DNA of 64,000 nt from Larix kaempferi. Lineage: Eukaryota; Streptophyta; Pinopsida; Pinales; Pinaceae. Position 1 is the first letter of the stretch, and each line of letters starts with the position of its first letter. Below the pieces are notes generated by a model, which saw only the letters and a program-made list of their open reading frames with translations, searched no databases and had not been told where the DNA came from. The stretch covers positions 9,377,001-9,441,000 of the forward strand of contig BSBM01000436.1 in assembly GCA_027924585.1 (NCBI GenBank), written 5' to 3'. The translations under genes were made by a program, and so were the position numbers. This document shows positions 12,471-25,370 of this stretch, piece by piece.

Positions 12471-13342
12471 ATTTATGAAGATGAATACAACAATTTTGAA
12501 ATCTAACTTTCTTATATATATATGGTGGAAATCCTTTGAATTTGAGTTTAATATACTTTGGTAAGCCTCAGTTACGATAAATCTCTACACATCCTAGAAA
12601 ATTGCATTGTTCTCTTTCTTAGATGGGGTTCCACTAGACACAGTCTTACCAATAACATTCCATATTTGAATTATATATAAAGGGGAATATTTGGAAAGAT
12701 GAACCCAAATAAAAATATAGGGAACCATCATTTTTAGGATGAAAATCATTGTAAAAATTGAACAAACAATACTTACGCTCCCCCAACACCATGTTCCCAT
12801 CTCCACTACATTTCTCTAGAAAATTAACTTTTAAGAACATCACTATAAATAATGATAAGTTAAATGTGTCACTAGATTTTATCGCAAGTAATGTGTCCCC
12901 AAATTCAATAGCCAGAACAAACATGAAGAAGGAATAACCTTGTTTCATATCATGTAGTTCTAAAAGAGGAATTATAGAGGTCCTTTCAGAAATAGTATCA
13001 TTGAAAGCATCACACAAACACATATTGGAACCACTAGTTAGGTTTCTTAAGTTCTAAGGTATGGGCCATTTGTGATTTCCATTCACTACAATAACTTTAT
13101 GATTTTTATGAGATATTTATTATCATTAACCATTACCTCCAACTTGGAAAGGAAATAGAGGGTGAGGTGGTTCTGAGGGGATTATCAAGTCAAATTAAGA
13201 ATAAAATTGGGTGGATCTCCCATATTATCACTTTAGGGAATTTCATTTTCATGTTAAAGAAAATGAATGAAATCTACATCATGACCTTTGGTATCCACTA
13301 TCTTCATAGTGTATCAATATTGAGGCATGAATTAAACCATCA
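12471..13342. repeat. AT-rich repeat R2, copy 2
   Basis: This copy begins TATGAAGATGAATACAACA and follows the core of 10560-11410, but its right part (13170-13342) matches 24510-24665 more closely. Similarity to that copy stops at 13342. A 125-codon minus-strand frame (12646-13023) is the longest open version of the conserved core; no domain recognised. Confidence 0.7.
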
Positions 13343-14681
13343 CTTCCTTCTATGGACTTTCTCTTATTATATAGTAATATAAATGCTTTCCACCAAATGT
13401 TATTGCATTGATGATGTTTGTGTAGTTTGCCTGCTTAACTGCTTACTTAGATCTATTATTGTTTAGATGCATTTTACTACTTGTGTTGTTTTGTATGTCT
13501 TGACAGGTTTTGCAGCTGAGATCTGAAGACCATCAAGCTTGGAACAAACATCAAGGAGAAAGGATCCGCGATCTGAAAGGTAAAGCATCTAGCCACTCGA
13601 TCTCTAATTAGATCTAGGAAAGTTATTCTATAATCTGTCTTATTTGTTCTAGTCTTGCATTAAGCTAGGGAGATCTGGCCTTGAGTCTACTCGTGGTAGA
13701 TTGTCCGTCAAACAAATCTGGTGACCATACTGGGGAAAGAACATTGTTTTTAGTTTTCAATTTGAATGTAATTTTCATTTGATTTCTTTTGCAAGCCATC
13801 TTATTTGCCTCCCAAGTCTTTTTCATGATCAGATCTTCACTTTGAAGAGTCTATTGTCCTCCTATGAGTCTGTACTCACAATATTTGGACCATTTTATTG
13901 CTCATTTCTTGGAGATTTGTTGATCCTTGAGTTTGGATCTCACCCGTCTCACCTCGGAAATAAAACCAGAGCGTCGAACTGTCATTTTTGCACTTTGCTT
14001 CTCTGTCTTCTAGGTTGTCCGTCGCAATTTACCCACTAGTGACCTGTGACATCGTCGCAAACCCTGCACTTGTGACCTGTGACGGTCGCTCTGTGTCTAA
14101 ACACAGACTACGCCGATCTGTTAAAATTGATATAAGGGCATCCACTCTCCATTTTTTAATTGAGTTTTGATTTGGTGTGCAGACCCCTTTGTGCTGTAAT
14201 ATCCAGTCAGAGGCCTTTTTTTGATTTGTGTGTTGAAAAGTGTTTGGATTTTGTGTGGATTTGTATTGGGTCCCATTTTAACAAGATTAAGTTTGGTAGT
14301 GGTGGACACTTTGGGTTCCCCACCCTTCATCCACTTAACCTTGCTCTCCCCTCCTTTCCCCACCTGATCTAATCTTTGCATTGTATCTGACCCCAAACTT
14401 CTTTTTGCACTCGTTATTTAGCTTTGTTTGCATTCAGTTGTTTGTTGAGTGTCTTGAGTGTTTTCAATTCACATGAGTGCTTGTCATTTTCTAGAGATTT
14501 CCTGAGTGTTTAGGGGTGCTGCAAATCAACTTTCTTTTCAGCTTTTCATGCTTAAAAATATCATTGTTATCAAGTTATTATCTTGGCATATCATTGGAAA
14601 ATTAAAGGTGCATCATTCTTACTGTTTTCAAGTACATTTGAAAATTATTGTAGAAACTGCTTCATGCATTGGAATTTTTCA
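13343..14681 (+). other. Possible LTR end, primer-binding site and leader of an unidentified LTR element
   Basis: No gene is visible. At 13719-13736 the sequence TGGTGACCATACTGGGGA closely resembles the complement of a plant tRNA-Arg 3' end as I recall it, the type of primer-binding site used by Tat/Ogre-like gypsy elements. If so, an LTR ends at about 13716 and 13740-14681 is untranslated leader. Both LTR boundaries are undefined, so this is tentative. Confidence 0.3.
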
Positions 14682-14938
14682 TTTATTAGTCTTTTGCAAA
14701 ATTTTGAGAGAGAATTAATCATTTGTGCTTTTCGAGAATTATGAATCTTTCATTTTCTTGAAAAATTCGAGTGAGATCAAGTTTTTACAAAGTGATTCCA
14801 TGTTTGGAGAAATTGTATGCATTCTTGATTTTTTATGCTTTTAAGCCATTATAGTGAAATTGAAAAGTTAGAGACGTGTTCTCGGTGTCATAAAAACGTG
14901 GCAGCTGTCATTACTTGCTAGCATTGTATTCCTGGGGT
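14682..14938. repeat. Retrotransposon leader fragment matching 45598-46238
   Basis: From TTTATTAGTCTTTTGCAAAA to CATTGTATTCCTGGGG the sequence matches 45598-45790 and then 46165-46238, skipping 383 bp present in the other copy. The joint lies at a 9-bp word, AAGTTAGAG, that flanks the skipped DNA. Similarity stops at the edge of the GA array. Confidence 0.75.
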
Positions 14939-15071
14939 TGGGGGAGAGCGATATTGGGGTTTATGGGTTTAGAGTGAGAGAGAGGGGGAGTATCAAATGC
15001 AAAAGAGTGTGAGGTATTGGAGAAAAAGATGCAAAAGCTGACCAATATCTACTATTAAGTTTTGCATGCCC

Positions 15072-15114
<43 letters not shown>

Positions 15115-16620
15115 AAACATGAAAGGGTCTTATGGATTGGGGGTTAGCAGTTTAGAGAGAGAAAAAGACAAAGAGATATTGGGAGTTATGGTTTTAGAGA
15201 GAGGGAGGGAGAGAGATATCAAGGGTTAGGAATTTAGAGAGAGAGAGAGAGATTATGGGTTAGGGGTTTTAGAGAGTGAGGTAGAATGAGGATTAGGCAT
15301 TGAGCTGGGAGATAGATATATTACATCGGATGTGAAAGAGTGTGAAGTCTTGAAGGAAAAGATGTAGAAGCTAACCAATATCTAGATGATTGATCATAAG
15401 CTAATCAATATCTAGAGAGTGAGATATTGTGGGTTATGAGATAGAGAGAGAGAAATCTTGAGAAAGAGAGAGAGGGTTAGGGGTTTAGAGAGAGAGAGAG
15501 AGATATTATGGCTTAGGGGTTGAGAGAGAGAGAGAGAGGTTGGGGGTTTAGAGAGATCTAGAGAGAGGGAGAATGTGGGTTAGGGAGATAGAGAGAGAGA
15601 AATATTGAGAAAGAGAAAGAGGGCTAGAGGTTTAGAGAGAGAGAGATTGGAGGTTAGGGATTTATATAGTGAGATATATTGGGGGTTAGGGGTTTTAGAG
15701 AGAGAGAGAGAGAGAGAGAGATTTGCTTAGCGATTGAGAGAGAGAGAGAGGTTAGGGGTTATGGTTTTTAGAGATATCTAGAGAAAGGGAGATTGTGGGT
15801 TAGGGGAGATAGAGAGAGAGAAATATTGAGAAAGAGAGAGAGCATTAGGAGTTTAGAGAGAGATACAGATAGAGAGAGAGAGAGGCGAGAGATTGTGGCT
15901 TAGGGGTTGAGAAGAGAGAGAGGTTTTCATTTATGGGTTTAGAGAGATCTAGAGAGTGGGAGATTGTGGGTTAGGGAGATAAAGAGAGAGAAAGAGAGAG
16001 AAAGAGAGAGAGGGTTAGGGGTTGAGAGAGAGAGAGAGAGATTGTGGCTTAGGTGTTGAGAGAGAGAGAGAGAGAGAGGTTGGGGGTTAGGGGTCTAGAG
16101 AGATCTAGAGACATGGATATTGTGGGTTAGGGAGATAGAGAGAGAGAGAACAATTGAGAACGAGAGAGAGGGTTAGGGTTTTAGAGAAAGAGAGGGAGAT
16201 TGGAGGTTAGGGATTTATAAAGAGAGAGATATTGGGGATTAGGGGTTTAGAGAGAGAGAGAGAGAGATTGGAGGTTAGGGATTTATAGAGATAGAGGTAT
16301 TGGGTTTAGGGGTTTAGCGAGCGAGAGAGAGAGAGATTGGAGGTTAGATATTTAAAGAGAGAGATAGAGATATTGGGGGGGTTAGGGGTATATAGATGGA
16401 TAGAGAGATAGAGATTGGGGGTTAGGGGTTTAGAGAGAGGGAGAGGGAGATTGTGGCTTAGAGAGAGAGAGAGAGATATTTGGGGTTAGGGATATATATA
16501 TATATACACATATATATATAGAGAGAGAGAGAGAGGCATTGGCAGTCTAGGGTTTAGAGAGAGATATTGATTGGTGGTTAGGTACTTGGAGAGAGAGAGA
16601 GAGATTGAGGGTTATGGGTT

Positions 16621-16674
<54 letters not shown>

Positions 16675-16762
16675 TTAGGGGTTAGGGGTTTCCAAATAGA
16701 GAAAGAGTTAGATTGGGGTTTAAGGGTTTTGGTAAAGAGACAGAGAGATCGTGGCTTAGGGG

Positions 16763-16812
<50 letters not shown>

Positions 16813-17335
16813 TTGGGGGTTAGGGGTTGAGGGAGATAGAGAGAGTACATCGGATATGAGAGTGTGAAGTCTTGAAGGAAAATATGTAGAATCTTACCAA
16901 TATGTACTATGAATTTTTAGATGCCCATTAGGGGTTGAGGGAGAGTGATATTGGGGTTTTTGCAGGTTTAGAGTAAGAGAGGGGGAGACTATCAGATCTA
17001 AAAGAGAGTGAAGTCTTGAAGGAAAAGATGCAAAAGATAACCAATATATACTATTAAGTTTTGGATTCCCTGGTGAGAGAGAGAGAGAGAGAGTATCAAA
17101 TGTGAGGGTCTTATGGATTTGAAGTTAGGGGTTTAGAGAGAGAAATAATGAGAAAGGTTGGGAGTTGGGGATTTAGAGAGAGAGAGATATTTGTGCTGAG
17201 GGGTTTAGAGAGAGAGAGAGATATTTGTGCTTAGGGGTTTAGAGAGAGAGAGATATTGGGGGTTACAGTTTTAGAGAGAGAGAGATATTAGGGGTTATGG
17301 GTTTAGAGAGAGAGAGAGACATTGGGGGTTACAGG
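14939..17335. repeat. GA-rich array with telomere-like words and microsatellites
   Basis: About 2.4 kb of (GA)n runs is broken every 30-60 bp by phrases such as TTGGGGGTTAGGGGTTTAGAGAG. Pure microsatellites inside include (GA)n at 15076-15110 and 16623-16672, (TA)n near 16494-16520 and (AC)n at 16766-16810. The words resemble plant telomere repeat TTTAGGG but are never in perfect tandem. A few longer phrases (TATCTACTATTAAGTTTTG type) recur near 15045, 16905 and 17045, showing higher-order repetition of about 1.9 kb. No gene. Confidence 0.85.
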
Positions 17336-17471
17336 TTTAGAGAGAGAGAGAGGGTGTGGATTATTGAAGGGGTTGAGAGAGAGAGAGAGAGATTGTGGCT
17401 TAGGGGTTGAGAGAGATAGGTTGGGGGTTAGGAGTTTAGAGAGATCTAGAGAGTGGGATATTGTGGGTTAT

Positions 17472-17509
<38 letters not shown>

Positions 17510-17833
17510 GGTTAGTGGTTTAAAGAGATAAATTAGGTGTTATGGGTTTAGAGAGAGAGATTGGAGGTCATAGGTTTAGAGAGAGAGAGAGAGAGATAGA
17601 TAGGAGGTGGTTAGTGGTAGGAGTAGGTGAGAGACCAAAATGAAGAGAGAGAGTGGGTGGTTAATGGGTAGTGGGGGAGTAGGTGAGAAGGGATATAGAT
17701 AGAGTGAGAGGGATGGAGAGATGGTTAGTGGTAGGTGAGAGAGAGAGAGAAAGAGAGATGGGAGTGAGGGTATGATGGTGAAGAGTGGGGTTTGGGGAAG
17801 TAGATATAGAGAGCGATTAGGGGTTGGGGTTTT

Positions 17834-17897
<64 letters not shown>

Positions 17898-19345
17898 GGG
17901 GGCGATGGTTAGTGGTAGGACTAAGTGAGAGGGGGCAATATTATTGGTAGGTCATTAGAGAAATAGATAAAGGAGGGGGTTAGGGCTTAGGGTAATAGAG
18001 AGATGGGTGGATTGGGATTTATGGTACATGTTTTTATTCAAGGGCTTATGCTTTATGGTAAGGGTATATATGGGTGGTTGAGAGAGAGAGGGTGGTGGGG
18101 TTATGAAAAGGGAGGGGGCATGGGATTATATTGAGAAAGGGACATATAGATAGAAGGAGAGTGAAACAAATATGTAACATTAGCGTGCGCACTAATAGTG
18201 TGTGCATGCTAATAGTGTGTGCGCGCTAATATTGTGTGCACGCTTTTTGTGTGTGCGTGTTACTAATGCACGCACTCTAAGAATTTAAATTTTTTTGGCG
18301 TGATTTCATTTATCCATACTGTATGTAATGACTTGGTAGGTGTGGTTCTAGAATCATTTTGTCAAACCTGATGCCTTGGACTAAATTATAGAACTTCATG
18401 TTTTTCAACCTCGAATCTATATGTGCTCCACTTGTCCACTGTTACTGAAACTGCACACGCTTATATAACTCTCGGCGTAGATTCCAAATATCTATTTTTT
18501 GAATAAATTTGTTGGTACTTTCTATTTTTTATTCATTTTTTGTTGCAACCATGTCATATTTACATAAAACTCACTTCATTTATTTCAGCTATAACTTTTA
18601 AATAACACACCTATTTTGAAAACGAAAAAGAACCCACACAAGTATACTGAAAGACCTACGCACTAAAAAAAATGACTTTGTTAAGACCATTATAGAAGGG
18701 CATAACGCTCGGCCTTGTATTTTTAGGGATTTCCCGACTTCCTTAGTTTAAAAAAATATAAAATTAGCTTGGAAAATTTTGGAAAAATAGCATTGCACTA
18801 TATCCGCATGTTATCTACAACCCTACACAATTTGTTTTTCAAATTTAGACATTTTACATACCAAACCCGGGGCCTAACACAAACACATGCATTATGTTTT
18901 CTGAAGAAAAAAAGCATACCAACCCTAGAAGAACGCCTTTTTTTGGGAGTTATACATATTTTCCATAAATAAAGGTTATATATTCTGGAAGGTGATCGGA
19001 TTCTCTATGTTTCATATTTTTACACCATGTTCTAAAAAAATGTGTAGGTACCTCTAAAAATTCATTTTAATGGCCGGATTTATGTTTTCGAGGAAGTCCA
19101 TTGCAACTAATGCATTGTAAGTGGATATCATTATCTTGCACCAACCTTTATTTGAAAATTCTCATGTATTTAAAACAATTAATTGTAAAGTTTCAAATCA
19201 CATTTTTATACAAACACAAACTAGTTTAAATTGAACCTTTTTCTTAAGAACCTCTCATTATAGCAGCAACCTATGACCTCCTGCACCAACCCATGATGGA
19301 TTGCTTTTAGGTTGAATGATTTTCCTATGGTATCTTCTTAACCCA
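17336..19345. repeat. 2-kb repeat unit, copy C
   Basis: This is homologous to 8006-10090, starting with GGGTGTGGATTATTGAAGGG-type sequence. It carries the GA-rich head (long GA run 17826-17893), the GT block (18181-18278) and the AT-rich tail. It forms the left part of the second copy of the large segmental duplication. Confidence 0.8.
18181..18278. repeat. Quasi-palindromic GT/AC block, copy C
   Basis: Four units of about 20 bp with CTAATAGTGTGTGC or CTAATATTGTGTGC cores, homologous to the blocks at 6839 and 8887. The unit number and order differ from copies A and B. Confidence 0.7.
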
Positions 19346-21187
19346 TTTTTCTTTTCACTTTAGGGATGTGGGAAACATTTCAATCATTGTTGTTGAATAA
19401 ACTTTTGAAGTTCCTCGAGAAATTCTAATTCAAACTTTATTCATCTCCATTTATACCTTCTCTAAACTTTGAACTTATTCAGTATCAATGGCATTTTCCA
19501 ACATGTTTGGCTCATATTTTAATCCTACTACAACATTTTATCTACCCTCTACACCTTTGTTTTGGTAATGCATAGTCATAACTAATTTGAACTTATCCAT
19601 TGACTTTTCCACTTCAATGATTTTTCAACTTCTTCCTAGGTTTGTTTATTTTGTGATTTTTAGATTCAACTTATGTTTCCTCTTTAAATATAGGGATTCA
19701 AAAAGGAATCTACTAAGTTACATATTTGGATTTCTTTTACAAATATTTATTTCCCTTCAACCACAAATATTTTTAGCTTTAATATTACATGATTTCTATA
19801 GATGAGTATATTCCTATCATTACGAAGATGAATACAACAAATTTGAGATATAACTTTCTTATATATAGATAGTGGAAATCCTTTAAATTTGAGTTTAATA
19901 TACTCTGGTAAGCCTCATTTATGGTAAATCTATACACATCCTAGCAAATTCCATTGTTCTCTTTCTTGGATGGGGTTCCACTAGACACGGTCTTACCAAT
20001 AACATTCCATATTTGAAATATATATAAAGGGGAATATTTTGGAAGATGAACCCAAATCCAAATATAGGGAACCATCATTTTAGGATGAAAATAATTATAA
20101 ACATTGAACAAACAATACTTACGCTCCCCCAACGCCATGTTCCCATCTCCACTACATTTCTCTAGAAAATTAACTTTTAAGAACATCACTATAAATAATG
20201 ATAAGTTAAATGTGTCACTAGCTTTATCGCAAGTATTGTGTCCCCAAATTCAATATTCGGAACAAACATGAAGAAGGAAATAGCCTTGTTTCATATCATG
20301 TAGTTCTAAAAGAGGAATTATAGAGGTCCTTTCGGAAATAGTATCATTGAAAGCATCACACAAACACATATTGGAACCACTAGTTAGGTTTCTTAAGTTC
20401 TAAGGTGTGGGCCATTTGTGCTTTCCATTCACTACAATAGCTTTGTGATTTTTATGAGATATTTATTATCATTAACCATTACCTCCAAGTTGGAAAAAAA
20501 TAGAGGGTGAGGTGGTTCCGAGTGGATTATCAAGTCAAAATAAGAACAAAATTGGGTGGATCTCCCATATTATGGTTTTAGGGCATTTTATTTTCAAGTT
20601 AAAGAAAATGAATGCATCTACATCACAACTTTTGGCATTGAGGCATGAATTAAACCATCATGAAAGCAATCTCCCTTCAATGCTATAAGTTTAGCCAACT
20701 AATTTCAAAGACAAAGGAAAAAAATATAGTGGCAAGACCAATCTACCATGATTCCATATGGATTTCACAATTTTAGTTCTAGATTCAATGGATGTGATCT
20801 AGACCAACACCAAAGTCACCTAAGGCTTAAACAATTTTTTTAGTAAGTGGAACCCATAACTAGATTTTTTTGCTCTACCCCACTATTGGTGTTTTTCAAT
20901 AAAAAAATTTAAAGTTTCTTGACTCATCAAATAATCAATGGATAACATGAACATGGGCTCATAAATCATTTTTTCCAATATTACAAATTTGAAACATGGA
21001 ATCTTGAGATTTTGTAAGTCTAAGAAAAAACACCCTTAACAAATGATAGTACTATGTTGGAATAATACATAATTCATTGTAATTTATAAATCATAATTTC
21101 ATTATTACAAAAAACTTCACACTACCCACAAGAATGTAGTCCGTAGGGTTTGTAAGGTGGAGATCTAGGTTCAAATCCTTGAATGGG
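19346..21187. repeat. AT-rich repeat R2, copy 3
   Basis: This follows copy C in the same order as R2 copy 1 follows copy B. It contains about 60 bp near 20745-20805 that are absent from copy 1 but present in the copy at 24740-24800. It ends with the GGTTCAAATCC phrase (near 21170), after which the two large duplications part company. Confidence 0.7.
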
Positions 21188-21680
21188 TATGATGGTAAAT
21201 AGAAGAAGTATTTCTTAAAAAAAAATTACACTGACTACTGTACACAAATAAAAATACAATAGAAAGATTGTTGAAATAAAACAATATTTAGATAAAACTA
21301 GCACAACCTCTATCCTTGAAACAATATATATCCTAAAAAGTTCAAAAACAATATATAGATATAATAAATATGCCCTCCACTGTGAAGAAATTAAAATTTC
21401 ACAATTTTGAAACTCCATAATATAAAAGAGAAAGGTCTATAGTAAGGTAGATCAAATGTGATAATAATAATTCAGTGTAAGATGTAAACCAAACTCTAAA
21501 TCTATTAAGGTAGATCAAATGTGATAATAATTATTTAGTGTAAGATGTAAACCAAACTCTAAATCTAATGTATAGATACCGTAAATGTAATGTGATCGTT
21601 CAAATGACATGTCTATAAAAAAATCGGATATATATTAATCCAACTCATGTGAAAATTTTCTTACCTGATAGGAAGCATCG

Positions 21681-21713
21681 AACTTCTCAAATTTTGGGAA
21701 AAGTTCGAGAAGG
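21681..21713. promoter_or_regulatory. Possible heat-shock element
   Basis: GAACTTCTC (21680-21688) and GTTCGAGAAG (21703-21712) form an inverted pair, and TTCGAGAA (21704-21711) is an exact TTCnnGAA heat-shock-factor core. It lies in DNA related to the region upstream of the Hsp20-like gene. The intact gene's own upstream copy does not show the same element clearly, so a role is only inferred. Confidence 0.3.
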
Positions 21714-22224
21714 AAATGCTGTCACAGCAGGTCCTTACTAATTTAGAAAAAAAAGCACAAAATAAAATAAAAAAAATATGATTAAATTTGAATTCAAACT
21801 GAAAAGCATTGAGAGCCTCTCACGAACGGTGCCTTAAAACCTCGAATAAAGTGGACCATTGAGAATCTGTATCAACATAAATTTGAGTATCATATGTAAC
21901 CTACGGATGGTTCCAGAGAGAGGCGGAAAAAACAGGGAACAATCTATCCTGATGGTTCCAGAGAGTGGAGAAAAAAGCAGGGAATTATGTATCCGTTGAA
22001 GGCAGGTTGGAGATGAGGTATATATTTCAAATATTACTATGACATTTTTGTCCTCCTCGTCTACCTATTATATGTGGTTGTATGTATGAGTCTGTGATTA
22101 GATGTATGTGGTTGTGGTTTTATGTATAAGTCTTTGATTGGATGTATGTGGATGTGGTTGGATTTCTATGTCTGTGTGTAGTTTGAGTCTCGATGTCTAA
22201 GTCTGGGTCGAGTTGATTCCGAGT

Positions 22225-22312
22225 CAGTCTTGTTTGCTTACAATACAGGAGGAGGGTGGACTGAATTTGAGGAAACTGGAGCAAACAAATTCGAGGGATA
22301 CGTAGCTGAACA
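22225..22312 (+). pseudogene. Exon-like segment repeated three times upstream of the Hsp20 gene
   Basis: A segment with GAGGAGG(G/A)TGGAC, GAGCAAACAAATTC and a following GTAAAT or similar donor-like site occurs here, at 23120-23220 and at 25620-25740. In this copy it reads GGGWTEFEETGANKFEGYVAEQ in one frame, while the other copies shift frame or stop. It may be a 5' untranslated exon of the duplicated gene. No domain recognised. Confidence 0.35.
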
Positions 22313-23290
22313 GGTAAATTTTATTATTATTTTCTCTTCTGTCTGCTCTTTACTCTTTACATTTTACATTTTACACTTTGTTAAATTATTTTCTCTTCCC
22401 TCTGTTCTCAGAAGCCCTACTTCCTTTTTCAAATTGTGTCAGAAATAGTAATCTTATCTCTAATCTAATTCAAAGCCTTCCTTGCGTTTTCTAAATTTGA
22501 TGGAAAATATTTTAGGTTCATCTCTGTTATGTTCTTGAAAACCACCATGGGTTGGAAAACTAGCATTGGATATGATTCAATCCTTCCAAACCTTTCTTCC
22601 TCAACAAATTTCAGCACCTTCTTCAAGGCCATAGGTATGGATGGCTCTGGCTTGTCTTTGCCTTATCTTTCAATCATTAAACCTTATGCCATTGCTCTGG
22701 CCATAGCCCCATGCACCCTCCATGTTTGATAAAGTAGACCATTGAGAATCTCTATCAACATAAATTTGAGTATCATCTGTAACCTACGGATGGTTCCAGA
22801 GAGAGGAGAAAAAAGCAGCGAACTATCTGTCCTATTCCTGATGGTTCTAGAGAGTGGAGAAAAAAGCAGGGACATATCTATCCATTGAAGGCAGGCTGGA
22901 GATGAGGTTTATATTTCAAATCTTACTATGTTTTTAACATTTTCTTCCTCCTCGTCTACATATTATCTGTAGTTGTATGTATGAGTTTGTGATTGGTAAT
23001 TTATGTGGTTGTGGTTGTATGTATGATTCTGTGATTGGATGTATGTGGATGTGGTTGGATTTCTATGTATGTTTGTAGTTTGAGTCTCGATGTCTAAGTC
23101 TGGGTTGAGTCAATCCCGATTCAATCTTGTTTGCTTACAATAGAGGAGGAGGGTGGACTGAATTTGAGGAAACTGGAGCAAACAAATTCAAGGGATATGC
23201 AGTCGAACTGCTTTGTGAATGGTAGATTTTATTATTCTTTTCTCTTTACATTTTACATTTTACATTTTGTTGTTCTTTTCTCTTTGCTCT

Positions 23291-23800
23291 GCTTTCAGAA
23301 CCCCTACTCCCTTTTTAAAATTAGAACCCCTACTCCCTTTTTAAAATTCTGTTAGAAACAATAGTCTTATCTCAAATCTAATTCAAAGTCTTCCTTGCGT
23401 TTTCTAAATTTGAAGGAAAATATTTCAGGTTCGGCTCTGTTATGTTCTTGCAAACCGCCATGGGTTGGAAGACCACCATTCAATATGATTCAGTCCTTTC
23501 AAACCCTTCTTCTTCAATGAATTTCAGCCCCTTGAGACCCTTAACTTGAACGCCACAGGTATGGACAGCTTTGGCTTGTATTCGCCTAATTATCTTTCAA
23601 TCATTAAACTTTGTGCCATATTTTCTCTGGCCACAGATCCATGCATCTGCCATGTTCAATAAATTTTTTCTTTCATTAACAACAATTTAACCCACCTATT
23701 ATCTTTCCATGACTTTAATCTGCCCGCCTTTGCTTAATCTGACTCTTCAGCACTTTAACGGTCTCTTTTATATTTGTTTAGCCAGCGTTCGCTAGAGAAT
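23291..23800. repeat. Relic of the Hsp20 gene 3' flank, copy 3
   Basis: Matches 11880-12470 and 26760-26990, including the run from CCCTACTCCC to the AGCCCCTTGAGACCCTTAAC phrase. It joins directly to the R2 repeat at about 23800, the same order as at 12470. Just before it, a short phrase ending CCCTTTTTAAAATT is doubled (23296-23347). Confidence 0.65.
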
Positions 23801-24955
23801 TTATGAAGATGAATACAACAATTTTGAAATCTAACTTTCTTATATATAGATGGTGGAATTCCTTTGAATTTGAGTTTAATATACTTTGGTAAGCCTCATT
23901 TATAGTAAATCTCTACACATCCTAGAAAATTGTATTGTTCTCTTTCTTGGATGGGGTTCCACTAGACACGGTCTTACCAATAACACTCCATATTTGAAAT
24001 ATATATAAAGGGGAAGATTTTGGAAGATGAACCCAAATCCAAATATAGGGAACCATCATTTTAGGATGAAAATAATTGTAGACATTGAACAAACAATACT
24101 TACGCTTCCCCAACGCCATGTTCCCATCTCCACTACATTTCTCTAGAAAATTAACTTTTAAGAACATCACTATAAATAATGATAAGTTAAATGTGTCACT
24201 AGCTTTATCGCAAGTATTGTGTCCCCAAATTCAATAGCCGGAACAAACATGAAGAAGGAATAGCCTTGCTTCATATCATGTAGTTCTAAAAGAGGAATTA
24301 TAGAGGTCCTTTAAGAAATAGTATCATTGAAAGCATCACACAAACACATATTGGAACCACTAGTTAGGTTTCTTAAGTTCTAAGGTGTGGGCCATTTGTG
24401 CTTTCCATTCACTACAATAGCTTTATGATTTTTATGAGATATTTATTATCATTAACCATTACCTCCAACTTGGAAAAAAATAGAGGGTGAGGTGGTTCCG
24501 AGGGGATTATCAAGTCAAATTAAGAATAAAATTGGGTGGATCTCCCATATTATCGCTTTAGGGAATTTCATTTTCAAGTTAAAGAAAATGAATGAATCTA
24601 CATCATGACCTTTGGTATCCACTATCTTCATAGTGCATCAATATTGAGGCATGAATTAAACCATCATGAAAGCAATCTCCCTTTAATGCTAAAAGTTTAG
24701 CCAACCAATTTCAAAGACAAAGGAAAAAAATATAGTGGCGAGACGAATATACCATGATTCTATATGGATTTCACAATTTTAGTTCTAGAATCAATGGATG
24801 TGATCTAGATCAATACCAAAGTCACCTAAGGCTTAAACAACCTTTTTAATAAGTGGAACCCATAACTAGATTTTTTTGCTCTACCTCACTATTGGTGTTT
24901 TTCAATAAAAAAAATAAAGTTTCTTGATTCATCAAATAATCATTAGATAACATTA
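23801..24955. repeat. AT-rich repeat R2, copy 4
   Basis: Closely similar to 19822-20945 and, in its right part, to 13170-13342. A minus-strand 82-codon frame (23922-24170) matches those of other copies but has no recognised domain. Confidence 0.7.
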
Positions 24956-25370
24956 GTTATCGACATAGGTTATAATTGTAAATATGTATTTGTAAATATA
25001 AAAATGTATTTCTTAAAAAAAAATTACAGATAACATTAGTCTATCCACATAGGTTATAATTGTAAATATGTATTTATAAATATAAAAATGTATTTCTTAA
25101 AAGAAATTTACAGTGTAAACAAATAAAAATTAAATAGAAAAATGATTGAAATAAATAATGTAACTAGCACCATCTCTATCCTAAAAAATTTAAAACAATA
25201 TATAGATATAATAATAATTATATAGTCCATTCTAAGGAAATTAAAATTTCACAATTTCACAATTTTGAAACTCCATACTATCTATAAAAGAGAAAACTCT
25301 ATAATAAGGTAGATTAAATATAAAAGAGAAAAATCTATAATAAGGTAGATCAAATGTGATAATAATGCTG
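24956..25370. repeat. AT-rich DNA with an 80-bp tandem duplication
   Basis: GATAACATTAG...CATAGGTTATAATTG with a following TAAATATGTATTT segment appears twice (about 24945-25028 and 25029-25110). A shorter doubled phrase (ATAAGGTAGAT...) lies at 25300-25350. The rest resembles 21215-21480 and carries no gene. Confidence 0.6.

Larger units (their letters stand above)
21188..23290. repeat. Duplicated Hsp20 upstream relics absent from the other large copy
   Basis: These 2.1 kb contain a 68-bp tandem duplication (21444-21570, GGTAGATCAAATGTGATAAT type) and DNA matching the region upstream of the Hsp20 gene (21715-22000 against 25370-25590). They also hold two copies of a short exon-like segment (22225-22312 and 23120-23220), a relic of the Hsp20 3' flank (22390-22740) and a further upstream copy (22745-23120). 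The corresponding place in the first large copy (11863/11880) lacks all of it. Confidence 0.65.

Noticed and set aside
14939-17335. True interstitial telomere array
   Set aside because: TTTAGGG is never in perfect tandem; only scattered related words between GA runs.
7427-18972. 66-codon frame starting MENFGKI in three copies as a conserved small gene
   Set aside because: The copies are parts of a 2-kb duplicated DNA; flanks are equally similar, and the ends differ by frameshifts.
10825-24170. Minus-strand frames with FLEKCSGDGN in four repeat copies as a gene family
   Set aside because: Each copy has different stops and frames, no known domain, and similarity extends equally beyond the frames.
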